Notes under the pieces: model-generated | Seen by the model: only the letters and a program-made list of their open reading frames with translations | What the model was told of the DNA's origin: nothing | Database searches by the model: none | Program-made: the position numbers and the translations under genes | Shown: piece by piece, positions 53,758-62,945 of the stretch | How the letters are laid out: each line of letters opens with the position of its first letter | Position numbering within the stretch: the stretch's first letter is position 1 | Source: Pleurocapsa sp. FMAR1 | GTDB lineage: Bacteria; Cyanobacteriota; Cyanobacteriia; Cyanobacteriales; Xenococcaceae | NCBI RefSeq assembly: GCF_963665995.1 | Contig: NZ_OY762512.1 | Span: forward strand, 1,674,001 to 1,738,000 | DNA: 64,000 nt | Reading direction: 5' to 3'

Positions 53758-55548
53758 AAATCTAGTTCTAAGTGTTGAATTAGTGCGATTAAGAATTACT
53801 TCCAATTGTTGCAAGGTTAAAAATCCTTCTCTGCACACTTCTAAAATCACTTCCCGCATTACATCTGCTGGAACTTTACCTTTATCTCTGACAGGTTTTG
53901 CGATCGCCTTAAGATTTTCTAAATGATCGGAGCTTTCTATCAAACGATCGGAGTTGACAACTAAATGATCGGAGCTTTCTATCAAATGATCGGAGTTGAC
54001 AACTAAATGATCGGAGCTTGACTGAGAAGTTGAAGTATTTTGCAGTAAAGAAAGAAAGTTTTTGCTTTCTGAAGTTGCTAAACTATATTGTGTTCCACGA
54101 CCGTGACCATATTTTTGCAACCAACAATTACTTACTAAATTTTTGAGACAGTCTCCAATGTCTCTGGAATGTTTTTGAGTAAAGCCTTGAATATCATTGT
54201 TACTAATTTCTCCAAAGTGATGTGCTAATACCAAAATAAGTCGATCTAATTCCTTGAGATAGCAATATTTATCTCCAACAAGTTCTCGCAATTCCTGTTC
54301 TATGTCTTCAGGAATAAAGCTAAGCATTGGCAGCGCAACATTTGTTATATTTAGGTCGAGTTTTTCAGATATTAACGGTGTAAACCATTGTTGTTCTCGC
54401 CAAGCTCGAAGAATTTTGGGAAATCCAGAACCTGCTTTATCGCTTAAACCAAGCATTTGGAACATTTTTTGCAGACTGGGATTGCGCGGATCACTTTCCC
54501 CTCCATCGTAAAGCGTTTCAATGGGAATCCTGAGACGACCTGGATTTGAAAATGAAAATCTGTCTTTGAATTTTAAAACTGTTATAGATCGGGTTGATAA
54601 GTGATCAGCATGAATCAATGTATTAACTAAAGCTTCTCTAAGTGCTTGATGAACGTGAGTTTCTTCTTTGCGAATAGCATCTCGGTCTAGTTTAAAAGGA
54701 ACATCTAGATCCTTAACTAATCTTCCGTAAATACGATAGTAAAAATTAAATATATTTCCTTCCCATTTACCATCAAGAGTAACTCTATGTGTCCAACGCT
54801 CTTCTGGGTCATTAGATAGTCTTTCCTGGTAGTCTAAATGATGGTGAGAGAAAGCGTCTAAAATACTTCGTTCATAACCAAACATTAGTAACCCAGCTAC
54901 AGTTAGCCCTGCTTTTCCTGTATTGCGATCGCGTTTCCATCCTCCTAGCTTAAGTAGCAAATCTTGGTCGTCTAGTGCTAACCAAGGATGATCTGGTTCT
55001 CTAGAGCTAAATCTCTGGCGATATGCTCTCATTGTTTCAGGATCGATATCGCTAAGATCGAATTTTTCTAAAATTTGAGAATCTTGTGGTTCACTACTAG
55101 CATCTCGCAACATTTGACGAACTTCGTCTTCTGTACAAGAATAATCTCCCTCATAATTGCGCTTATAAGTCCCTGTCATGGGATTGTTATTAATGTACAC
55201 GGGGCGCTGGGTACGAGTTGCTTTGGGAACTTTAATAATGATGAGAGATTTATCGTCAATTTTTTCGACGGTTACATCAGATTCATTGCAAATAGGAAAG
55301 CTGAGTTTTTGAGCATTATTATGGTTGTCCCAAAAATCTTTAAGTTGTTTTTTGGAATTGTTGACACCAGTAATTTGAAACTGACCTTTTTTCTCTGCCA
55401 CCCCAAGAACAATATACCCTCCTTCCGTATTGGCAAAAGAAGAAATAGTTTTCCAAGCGTCTTTTGGTACATTATTTTCAGCAGTTTTGCACTCAAAATC
55501 TTGGCTTTCACCTATATCGAGTTTTTCTAGGAGGATTTCTAAATCCAT
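53755..55548 (-). CDS. AlbA_2-type DNA-binding / ATP-binding regulator, C-terminally truncated
   Basis: 597 residues from ATG 55548 (MDLEILLEKLDIGESQDFE), chosen over an upstream start since the domain begins here. Residues about 10-130 form the Schlafen AlbA_2 domain (SFANTEGGYIVLGVAEKKG). The middle holds a RecG-like/HATPase_c_4 region (HQALREALVNTLIHADH and NPGRLRIP). Helix-turn-helix modules follow. A linker near residues 512-545 contains SSDHLVVNSDHLIE repeated twice, from a 42-bp tandem repeat. The frame ends early by about 28 residues. Confidence 0.85.
   Translation of the reverse strand: MDLEILLEKLDIGESQDFECKTAENNVPKDAWKTISSFANTEGGYIVLGVAEKKGQFQITGVNNSKKQLKDFWDNHNNAQKLSFPICNESDVTVEKIDDKSLIIIKVPKATRTQRPVYINNNPMTGTYKRNYEGDYSCTEDEVRQMLRDASSEPQDSQILEKFDLSDIDPETMRAYRQRFSSREPDHPWLALDDQDLLLKLGGWKRDRNTGKAGLTVAGLLMFGYERSILDAFSHHHLDYQERLSNDPEERWTHRVTLDGKWEGNIFNFYYRIYGRLVKDLDVPFKLDRDAIRKEETHVHQALREALVNTLIHADHLSTRSITVLKFKDRFSFSNPGRLRIPIETLYDGGESDPRNPSLQKMFQMLGLSDKAGSGFPKILRAWREQQWFTPLISEKLDLNITNVALPMLSFIPEDIEQELRELVGDKYCYLKELDRLILVLAHHFGEISNNDIQGFTQKHSRDIGDCLKNLVSNCWLQKYGHGRGTQYSLATSESKNFLSLLQNTSTSQSSSDHLVVNSDHLIESSDHLVVNSDRLIESSDHLENLKAIAKPVRDKGKVPADVMREVILEVCREGFLTLQQLEVILNRTNSTLRTRF
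53921..54019. repeat. 42-bp tandem repeat inside the AlbA-domain gene
   Basis: Two full 42-bp copies (53921-53962, 53963-54004) and a partial third. Each carries two GATCGGAG units. Fourteen codons per copy keep the frame and lengthen a linker, so copy number may vary between strains. Confidence 0.85.
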
Positions 55549-55664
55549 GTCGTGTATAACGGCGATCGTAATTAAACAATTATCAACAAGCAATTACTAT
55601 TTATAGCTCTTTATAGCATTTTAAATATTGTTTAGGCGATCGCTCTATCCACCAGTCAATAACC

Positions 55665-55771
55665 AATTAGCAAGAGTGACGGCAATGAGTATACAATAAA
55701 TAATTGCTGAAAGTACCAACTCCTCTGCTATTTACATGACAGTACTGAAACCAATTTCTCTATTCAGTTAT
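55665..55771 (+). repeat. direct repeat of the valS upstream region, outer copy
   Basis: About 107 bp similar (roughly 85 percent by eye) to 59186-59293. It includes AATTAGCAAGAGTGACGGCA, TACAATAAA, AATTGCTGAAAGTA and ACATGAC, and continues into a decayed version of the first dozen valS codons. It overlaps the yhaV 3' end. Confidence 0.85.
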
Positions 55772-56227
55772 ACTTTGTGCTTGTTCTAATAGCATTTCCC
55801 AACTATCAGGAGGATAACCATTTTCCAGCATCCTTTTAAACACTCTATAAGCATCAGTTTTACTTTCATACGCGCGCTTAGACTTTTCATCATTAACCCA
55901 AGCATAGACAATAATTTTTTGTTGCAGATGATAACGAAAAAACAACTTATACTGCTGAAAAAACTTAGCTCGAAACCAGTGTTTGTATTCGCTACCCAGA
56001 GTATTACCCTGACGATATTCTTTGCGAGTTGGATCTTGAGGAATGATTTCAAAAGCCAGTTTGTTAATTGCTGCTAATCGTTTGGTAGCATTTTTCTTTT
56101 GATAGCCTTGCGGGTATTTTTGGCGCAAGCCTTCTACTTTGTTTAATAATGCTTCTAGCTGACTCAGAAACAATGGATGAGCAAAGATACGCCATCCATT
56201 AATGATTAAAGGTTTACTTTCTGACAA
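55760..56227 (-). CDS. yhaV: YhaV-type toxin
   Basis: 155 residues from a TTG at 56227, two bases after the prlF stop. Family features: INGWRIFAHPLFLSQLEALL, LAAINKLAFEIIPQDPTRKE, YRQGNTLGSEYKHWFRAKFF, and VYAWVNDEKSKRAYESKTDA. YhaV is a ribosome-dependent RNase of the RelE type neutralised by PrlF. The frame is undamaged although the antitoxin gene upstream is split by an insertion sequence. Its last codons lie in the duplicated valS-leader segment. Confidence 0.92.
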   Translation of the reverse strand: MSESKPLIINGWRIFAHPLFLSQLEALLNKVEGLRQKYPQGYQKKNATKRLAAINKLAFEIIPQDPTRKEYRQGNTLGSEYKHWFRAKFFQQYKLFFRYHLQQKIIVYAWVNDEKSKRAYESKTDAYRVFKRMLENGYPPDSWEMLLEQAQSITE

Positions 56228-57094
56228 GCTTATTCATCCTTATCAGATAACGGTGCATTCAAATCTATGTTCATGTCACCGACTAAAGATTGAACTCGGA
56301 CTAAAGTTTCTGAAGTAATGGGTTGTATCTGTTGCGGATTTTGTTCTATGTCTTGCGCCAAAAAATCCAGAAACTTGTCTAATATTGGATCGTCTTCAGA
56401 GGTTTCATAGCGAGTAATAGTAACTGTTCCATCAGAGTTAATAATGTAGGCTATTTTATCTCGCTTATTCAAACCTAATGTTTTACGCACTATATCGGGA
56501 ACCTGATTGACTGACAAAACTTTCAAGAAATATTGTAGGAATAAGTTAAAACTTTGAACTCCAACTGATCTGCTCGTTTTTGATATTGCGATCGTGATGC
56601 CATTGCAGGTGAGGGATCTTGATTACTAGAGAAAGTCACGCAATGAAGTAAATTCCAACCATTAATGAGTGCAGCTTTGACCCAATCCCAACCAATCCTA
56701 AAATAGCTATTACCACGAAACCAATGAGTATCAACCCATCTTCGTTTGCCAATACGAACTACCTCAACACCTTGGGCACTAACGTAGAGAGTAGCCACAG
56801 ATAAGATAAACCACAAACGGGACAAAGCGCATACATCTCGAATCATCGAGCGTTGAACATTCCAACCACCAGATTGGTCATCTAAAAAATTCGCTTCGAT
56901 ATCAAAACGTAATCCATATTCAGCAAAGGTTTGTAGAGTAGTTTTTTCATTACTGACAATTGCCCATAGTTCGCCGTTAACGTTGTTGCGACCAAGAATC
57001 ACATGAACTTTGCCAGAAAATTCACCTTTGTGAATCTGTACGTTGTGTAAGCAAATTGCCTCTGCTAAATGAAAGTGAAAGTTTTTAGGTTGAC

Positions 57095-57165
57095 CAGGGC
57101 TTCGCCCTACACGATGCGAAGCATCGAAGTCGTCCGAAGGACGGACGATCTGGGCGATAGCCCTG
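57095..57165. repeat. 71-bp palindromic unit, copy 1
   Basis: CAGGGCT-TCGCCC at one end and GGGCGATAGCCCTG at the other, with inner hairpins CGATGCGAAGCATCG and CGTCCGAAGGACG. Confidence 0.9.
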
Positions 57166-57470
57166 TGGCGCGAAGTGTGAGGTGAACGCTCTCTGCGTTC
57201 CGACGTCTCCTTGGGAACGGCGACGGACAGAGAGTCCGTGTATGAAGTAAAACAGCTGCATGAAGTATGAAGTATGAGGTATGAAGTATGAAGTAAAACA
57301 GCTACTTCTTCCTTCGTATGAGGTACAAAAAATCTTTCTTCCTTCTTCCTTCAAACTTCTTCCTTCAAACTTCGTAAACAGCTACTTCCTCCTACATGCG
57401 GACAAGTCCTTTGTTCCACTATAGTTGCAAGCCCCGTCGTTCACGATCGCTCTTAGTTTGGTAGAGGTAC

Positions 57471-57541
57471 CAGGGCTTCGCCCTACACGATGCGAAGCAT
57501 CGAAGTCGTCCGAAGGACGGACGATCTGGGCGATAGCCCTG
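57471..57541. repeat. 71-bp palindromic unit, copy 2
   Basis: Same sequence as copy 1 by eye, preceded by GGTAC. Confidence 0.9.
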
Positions 57542-58247
57542 TGTATGAGGTATGAAGGACAAAAAATCCTTCCCGAATTCCGAATTCCTTCTTCCTTCAA
57601 ACTTCAAACTTCTTCCTTCGTATGAGGTACAAGCCCTCGAACAAACTTGAAACTTCGCGCCTTCATACTTCTGTCTTCAAACTTCTGTTGACACCAACTT
57701 CCACGCCAAATCCAGGTATTACTCTTAATTCGGAGACGATAATGCCATCCTAGTTGAGTTGTCAGCATGGTCATCAATTCGGTATGTATAAATCCTCGCT
57801 CCGCGAGTAAAATTACCTTAACTGATTCTCGTAGCCTAACTTGTGCCTGCTTAATCATCTCTCGATAATCGGTAACTGAAATACTAGCACTTTCATGGTT
57901 CATCACTCTCCACACCAACGGTAAAGCTCTCCCTCGATGAATAACCCAAAGCCGCACAAGGCAATACTCATCCCAGAACAGTGAAGTGTCTAATGCCAAA
58001 AATATTTTTGATTCTGACCAATCATCAAGTGCTGCTTTGACCAAGGACTTTCTGATTCGATGGACATTGATTCGAGGATTGTTTAGCCAACGCTGAATAC
58101 GTCTCTGTCTACCCCCAGCCAACTTCCCTCGACCAGGGATGTACATCGACCATTTTGTCAGGTTGACATTGCCCGTGTGTATTAAAGCAATTATCATCCA
58201 AATACAAGTTTGAAGATGACATAAATGTAACCAGTCAGTAGCTTGAC

Positions 58248-58318
58248 CAGGGCTTCGCCCTACACGATGCGAAGCATCGAAGTCGTCCGAAGGACGGACG
58301 ATCTGGGCGATAGCCCTG
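58248..58318. repeat. 71-bp palindromic unit, copy 3
   Basis: Same as copy 1, at the left end of nested element B. Confidence 0.9.
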
Positions 58319-58622
58319 TGGCGCGAAGTGTGAGGTGAACGCTCTCTGCGTTCCGACGTCTCCTTGGGAACGGCGACGGACAGAGAGTCCGTGTATGAAG
58401 TAAAACAGCTGCATGAAGTATGAAGTATGAGGTATGAAGTATGAAGTAAAACAGCTACTTCTTCCTTCGTATGAGGTACAAAAAATCTTTCTTCCTTCTT
58501 CCTTCAAACTTCTTCCTTCAAACTTCGTAAACAGCTACTTCCTCCTACATGCGGACAAGTCCTTTGTTCCACTATAGTTGCAAGCCCCGTCGTTCACGAT
58601 GAAAGAGGTTTGGTAGAGGTAC

Positions 58623-58693
58623 CAGGGCTTCGCCCTACACGATGCGAAGCATCGAAGTCGTCCGAAGGACGGACGATCTGGGCGATAGCCCTG
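58623..58693. repeat. 71-bp palindromic unit, copy 4
   Basis: Same as copy 2, also preceded by GGTAC, inside nested element B. Confidence 0.9.
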
Positions 58694-59185
58694 TGTATGA
58701 GGTATGAAGGCGCGAAGTATGAGGTGTGAGGTATGAGCTACAAAAAATCCTTCCCGAATTCCGAATTCCTTCAAACTTCGCGCCTTCAAACTTCTTCCTT
58801 CGTATGAGGTACAAGCCCTCGAACAAACTTGAAACTTCGCGCCTTCATACTTCTGTCTTCAAACTTCTATTGACTCATCCATTGATTCAAGGCATTGTAG
58901 AGACGGGAGTTTTGATTCACAGTATTCTGAAATTATGAGTGGTATCTAATCTCAGAGTGCTGACTCCCCTTGCTTTGTGTCAATCCCTCAACTCTTTACT
59001 GAATCTCTATTCTCAGGTTTTTCTCTTCATCTTTTGTCAGTCAACCAGATCGGGAACAGTAGTTTGATATCTATCTGTAAGAGTAGATTCTGCTTGCAAT
59101 ATTTCTGTCATAGTAGTTTTTTTCAGAACTAATTTAATTCTAGCTTATTGAGTAATGCAGTTGCATTGTCTGCAAGAAAACAGCT

Positions 59186-59293
59186 AATTAGCAAGAGTGA
59201 CGGCAATGAATATACAATAAAGAATTGCTGAAAGTATCAACTCCTCTGCTAGTCACATGACCGCAACCGAAACGAATCTCTCTACTCAATACG
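59186..59293 (+). repeat. direct repeat with the valS leader and first codons, inner copy
   Basis: The functional copy: it leads into the intact valS frame at 59257. The partner at 55665-55771 has an extra-base difference after ATGAC and decayed codons. Confidence 0.85.
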
Positions 59294-61986
59294 ATCCCAA
59301 GCAAACCGAAGCCAAATGGCAGCAATACTGGGCGCAAAAAGAAGTATTCAAAGCCGATCCTAATGCTAAAGGTGAACCCTACTGTATTGTTATTCCCCCG
59401 CCTAACGTTACGGGGAGTTTGCACATGGGACACGCTTTTGAGAGTGCGCTGATCGATACATTGATTCGCTACCATCGCATGATTGGGCGCAATACCTTGT
59501 GGTTGCCAGGGACAGATCATGCGAGTATTGCCGTGAGTACGATTGTGGATAGGCAAATTAAAGCCGAAGGTAAAAGCCGCGAGGATTTGGGACGGGAAGA
59601 GTATTTAAAGCGGGCTTGGGCTTGGAAAGAAGAATCTGGTACGACGATTATTAATCAGTTGAAGAGTCTGGGGGTTTCGGCTGACTGGACAAGAGAAAGG
59701 TTTACGATGGATGAAGGTTTGTCCCAGGCGGTGAAGACGGCTTTTGTCAAACTTTATGAAGAAGGATTGATTTATCGGGGTAACTATTTGGTTAACTGGT
59801 GTCCTGCGTCCCTTTCGGCGGTATCGGATTTAGAAGCGGAAAAGCAGGAGGTTGATGGGCATCTGTGGCACTTCCGCTATCCTCTAACTGATGGAAGTGG
59901 TTATTTAGAGGTGGCAACTACTCGCCCTGAGACGATGTTAGGAGATACGGGGGTTGCGGTTAATCCTAAGGATACTCGGTATAAGGATTATATTGGTAAA
60001 ACAATTATTCTGCCTATAGTAGGGCGGGAAATTCCCATTATTGGTGATGAATTTGTCGAGATGGATTTCGGGACAGGGTGTGTTAAGGTGACTCCTGCCC
60101 ACGATCCTAATGACTTTGAGATGGGTAAACGCCATAATCTACCCATGATTAACATCATGAATAAGGATGGTAGTCTTAATGAAAATGCAGGGGAGTTTCA
60201 GGGAGAAGATCGCTTTGTTGCCCGTAAGAATGTAGTTAAGAAACTGGATGAATTGGGTAATTTAGTTAAGATTGAAGACTATCGCCATAGCGTTCCTTAT
60301 AGCGATCGCGGTAAAGTACCAATTGAATCTTTATTATCAACTCAGTGGTTTGTCAAAATCGAACCGTTGTCGAGTAAGGCTTTAGCTTCTCTAGACAATG
60401 ATAATTCTCCTAACTATGTACCTGAAAGATGGAAGAAGGTATATCGGGACTGGTTGGTTAAATTAAAAGACTGGTGTATCTCTCGTCAGCTATGGTGGGG
60501 TCATCAAATTCCTGCTTGGTATGTGGTTTCGGAAACAGGCGGAAAAATTGCCGATAATACTCCGTATATTGTAGCTTACGATGAAACAGAAGCGGAAAAT
60601 AAAGCGAAAGAGAAATACGGCAATAATATTCAACTACAACAAGATCCTGATGTCTTAGATACTTGGTTTTCTTCTGGATTATGGCCCTTTTCGACTATGG
60701 GATGGCCCGAAAATACTGCGGACTTAGCCAAGTATTATCCCACCTATACCTTAGTTACGGGTTTTGATATCATCTTTTTCTGGGTGGCACGCATGACCAT
60801 GATGGCGGGACACTTTACCGACAAGATGCCTTTTAAGGACGTTTATATTCACGGCTTGGTTTTGGATGAAAACGGGCAAAAGATGTCCAAGTCAAAAAAT
60901 AACGGTATCGATCCTCTATTAATGATCGATAAATATGGTGCGGATGCGCTGCGTTACACCCTAATTACTAAGGTTGTAGGTGCGGGACAGAATATCAGCT
61001 TTGATTATGACCGCAAAAAACAAGAATCAGCTTCAGTTGAAGCTTCTCGTAACTTTGCTAACAAGCTGTGGAATGCGTCACGGTTTGTAATGATTAATCT
61101 TAAAGGAAAAACGCCTCAAGAGTTAGGACAGCCAGAAACCGCATCTTTAGAGTTAGTAGATAAATGGTTACTGTCTCGTTTCTATCAAACCGTCAAACAA
61201 ACTAAAGCTAATATTGAAGCCTATAGTTTAGGAGAAGCAGCTAAAGGTTTATATGAGTTTATCTGGAATGATTTTTGCGACTGGTATATTGAATTAGTTA
61301 AAACCCGCCTTTGGCAAGACGATACTTCTACCTCTCGCCTGATGGCACAACAAACCTTGGGCTATGTACTAGAAGGAATACTTAAACTTCTTCATCCCTT
61401 TATGCCGCACATTACCGAAGAAATCTGGCAAACTCTTACTCAAGCTGATGGTCAAACTTTAGCACTACAAACTTATCCTCAAGTTGTCGGAGATTTGATT
61501 GATGCTGAATTAGAACAAAACTTTAATTTACTTTTTGATACCATTGGCATTATTCGCAATTTACGTGCGGAGTCGGTAATCAAGCCTGGAGATAAAATTA
61601 AGGTTATTCTACAAACCCAAAACCAGAAAGAATCTGATATTCTAAGATCGACCCAAAGCTATATCCAAGATATTGCTAAAGTAGGTGAGCTTATAATTAC
61701 TTCAACTCTGACTGAAGATCCAGGACAGGTAATTGCGGGAGTAACAGGTACAGTGCAGGTTTTGATTCCTCTAACTGGCTTGGTAGATGTAGCTGCACTA
61801 GAGGCTAAATTGCAGAAGAAATTAGATAAGGTGGAAAAAGATATTAAAGCTCTTACTGGACGCTTAAATAATCCTGGTTTTGTTAATAAAGCACCCGAAG
61901 AGGTTATCAAAGGTGCAAAAGCAGATTTAGCAGAGGCACAAAAACAAGCAGAAATATTACGGGAGCGTTTAGATCGTTTAAAGTAA
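59257..61986 (+). CDS. valS: valyl-tRNA synthetase
   Basis: 909 residues, full length. Class I motifs: HIGH as [12 protein letters not shown] near residue 50 and KMSKS as [11 protein letters not shown] near 542. The editing domain is present ([19 protein letters not shown] and [15 protein letters not shown]). The C-terminal 70 residues form the tRNA-binding coiled coil ([19 protein letters not shown]). It charges tRNA-Val. Its upstream 70 bp is duplicated 3.5 kb away. Confidence 0.97.
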   Translation: MTATETNLSTQYDPKQTEAKWQQYWAQKEVFKADPNAKGEPYCIVIPPPNVTGSLHMGHAFESALIDTLIRYHRMIGRNTLWLPGTDHASIAVSTIVDRQIKAEGKSREDLGREEYLKRAWAWKEESGTTIINQLKSLGVSADWTRERFTMDEGLSQAVKTAFVKLYEEGLIYRGNYLVNWCPASLSAVSDLEAEKQEVDGHLWHFRYPLTDGSGYLEVATTRPETMLGDTGVAVNPKDTRYKDYIGKTIILPIVGREIPIIGDEFVEMDFGTGCVKVTPAHDPNDFEMGKRHNLPMINIMNKDGSLNENAGEFQGEDRFVARKNVVKKLDELGNLVKIEDYRHSVPYSDRGKVPIESLLSTQWFVKIEPLSSKALASLDNDNSPNYVPERWKKVYRDWLVKLKDWCISRQLWWGHQIPAWYVVSETGGKIADNTPYIVAYDETEAENKAKEKYGNNIQLQQDPDVLDTWFSSGLWPFSTMGWPENTADLAKYYPTYTLVTGFDIIFFWVARMTMMAGHFTDKMPFKDVYIHGLVLDENGQKMSKSKNNGIDPLLMIDKYGADALRYTLITKVVGAGQNISFDYDRKKQESASVEASRNFANKLWNASRFVMINLKGKTPQELGQPETASLELVDKWLLSRFYQTVKQTKANIEAYSLGEAAKGLYEFIWNDFCDWYIELVKTRLWQDDTSTSRLMAQQTLGYVLEGILKLLHPFMPHITEEIWQTLTQADGQTLALQTYPQVVGDLIDAELEQNFNLLFDTIGIIRNLRAESVIKPGDKIKVILQTQNQKESDILRSTQSYIQDIAKVGELIITSTLTEDPGQVIAGVTGTVQVLIPLTGLVDVAALEAKLQKKLDKVEKDIKALTGRLNNPGFVNKAPEEVIKGAKADLAEAQKQAEILRERLDRLK

Positions 61987-62041
61987 AAGTATCATTGAAT
62001 GAGCTATCTAACTACATCCATGTTCAAGACTCTTAAAAGCC

Positions 62042-62488
62042 ATGTTATACCTAGCTCAAGTTGAAATTAACTCTGATTTGGGAGAAATACAGCTACAGGT
62101 ACTTGCTCGCCAAGAATCGGAATATGTCTGGGAAGTTGATAATTCTGAAACTTTACTTTTAACTAAAGAAAGTTCCTTGTGTGCAGGGGTCTTGGTATTG
62201 GTAGAAATAGGTCAAGATCAACAGATAATTAGCATCCAAGAGGCTAAAGACTGGATTTTGAGCATTTTACAGCAGCATTTGACTAAAAATGCGATTAATC
62301 CTCAGTTTATCAAAACAGAACAAAGTAAAGTTGAATCATGGCGACAGGAAATCACCGCCCAAAATCTTGAGCTAAATCGCCGTGCGCTGGAAATAGAAAC
62401 CCGTCGCGAACAATTACAAGAATTGGAACAAGAGTTGAAGCGCGATCGCGAAGAGTTGGATAGGTTAAAAGAGCAATTAAGTAAGTAG
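62042..62488 (+). CDS. conserved protein with C-terminal coiled coil, unknown function
   Basis: 148 residues. Residues 1-75 look like a small beta-rich domain (LAQVEINSDLGEIQLQVLAR, VLVLVEIGQDQQIISI). Residues about 100-148 are a strong coiled coil (QLQELEQELKRDREELDRLK). It lies 55 bp after valS on the same strand and could be co-transcribed. I recall similar cyanobacterial proteins but no function. Confidence 0.75.
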   Translation: MLYLAQVEINSDLGEIQLQVLARQESEYVWEVDNSETLLLTKESSLCAGVLVLVEIGQDQQIISIQEAKDWILSILQQHLTKNAINPQFIKTEQSKVESWRQEITAQNLELNRRALEIETRREQLQELEQELKRDREELDRLKEQLSK

Positions 62489-62554
62489 CCAAGGGGTACC
62501 CCCCGCAGGGAGTAATTAAATTATCCAAGCAATCGCTAAAGCATAGATATAACT

Positions 62555-62857
62555 ATGAATAACGAAGAAATAAAAAAAATTATCTCAACTATATTTCAAG
62601 GTCAAAAAAAACTACAAATTGCTCAAGTTAATCTGGCACAGAGAATCAATGAAACTAATGAAACAGTAAATAATTTAGCAACTACTATTAATTCGTTGGC
62701 TCAAGTAACCCAAAATCATCAAGTAAGTATTCAAAGAATTACTGGTGAAGGATTAATTAGAAATGCTGATTTAAGCCTTAATAATCAACGTTTTATTCGC
62801 ATTGAACAACGATTAGAAAGGATAGAAAATTTATTGAGAGGTAGAGACAATAATTGA
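62555..62857 (+). CDS. small helical protein, unknown function
   Basis: 100 residues, Asn/Gln-rich, predicted to be one long helix with heptads (RINETNETVNNLATTINSLA, RIEQRLERIENLLRG). It has no membrane segment. The ATG follows a weak ribosome binding site. It may be a coiled-coil partner protein; no family is recognised. Confidence 0.6.
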   Translation: MNNEEIKKIISTIFQGQKKLQIAQVNLAQRINETNETVNNLATTINSLAQVTQNHQVSIQRITGEGLIRNADLSLNNQRFIRIEQRLERIENLLRGRDNN

Positions 62858-62945
62858 TCTCGATCGCTATAGTAAAGAAAATTAAGCAAGGAAAAACTCA
62901 CAAAGCAAGGTAATTATTTACCTAATTTATTACTTAAACAAACTA

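Larger units (their letters stand above)
57095..57687. mobile_element. nested non-coding element, copy A
   Basis: 593 bp between TTGAC at 57090-57094 and 57688-57692. It starts with a 71-bp palindrome (CAGGGCTTCGCCC...) and ends TTCAAACTTCTG. The interior has hairpins (CTCTCTGCGTTCC region with GGACAGAGAG), a second 71-bp palindrome at 57471-57541, and tandem heptamers such as TGAAGTA and CTTCCTT. No frame resembles a protein. Removal with one TTGAC restores the transposase reading GSWCQPKNFHFHL. Confidence 0.88.
58248..58869. mobile_element. nested non-coding element, copy B
   Basis: 622 bp between TTGAC at 58243-58247 and 58870-58874. Its first 330 bp are nearly identical to copy A; the right half differs by small insertions (extra GAAGGCGCGAAGTATGAGG unit) and a changed stretch near 58600. 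It interrupts the transposase after codon 17. Removal restores NQWMSQATDWLHL. Confidence 0.88.
56523..58920 (-). pseudogene. IS4-family transposase, interrupted twice
   Basis: Three exact segments join in frame: 58920-58870 (17 codons from GTG), 58242-57688 (185 codons) and 57089-56523 (188 codons plus stop), giving 390 residues. DDE features: first Asp in LALDTSLFWDEYCLV, second position in VILLAERGF (Glu where Asp is usual), and the YREK block YGLRFDIEANFLDDQ (Tyr, Arg, Glu present; the final Lys is Gln). It cannot be made in one piece now. The two changed residues suggest it may already have been inactive. Confidence 0.9.
56503..59048 (-). mobile_element. IS4-family insertion sequence carrying two nested elements
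   Basis: 2546 bp between two ATCGGGAAC copies (56494-56502, 59049-59057). Ends are CTGATTGACTGACAAAA and, inverted, CTGGTTGACTGACAAAA: 17-bp terminal repeats with one mismatch. Subtracting the two nested insertions leaves about 1321 bp, a normal IS4 size. The 9-bp duplication also fits IS4. Confidence 0.93.
56230..59111 (-). pseudogene. prlF: prlF antitoxin gene split by an IS4 element
   Basis: The 5' part runs from ATG 59111 to 59049 (21 codons, including STLTDRYQTTVPD) and the 3' part from 56502 to the stop at 56230 (VPDIVRKTLGLNKRDKIAYI onward). The shared VPD is encoded by the 9-bp duplication GTTCCCGAT. Joined, they give a 108-residue PrlF with its AbrB-type N-terminal domain. The 3' part alone still forms a 98-codon frame from a TTG inside the IS end, so a truncated antitoxin lacking most of the DNA-binding part might be made. 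Confidence 0.92.

Noticed and set aside
53921-54019. Short spaced repeats that might suggest a CRISPR array
   Set aside because: The copies are contiguous tandem 42-mers inside a reading frame with no unique spacers; no cas gene is present in the window.
57085-58938. Several short open frames sharing identical peptides within the IS
   Set aside because: They cover the nested palindromic elements and heptamer repeats, overlap on both strands, and have no protein-like features.
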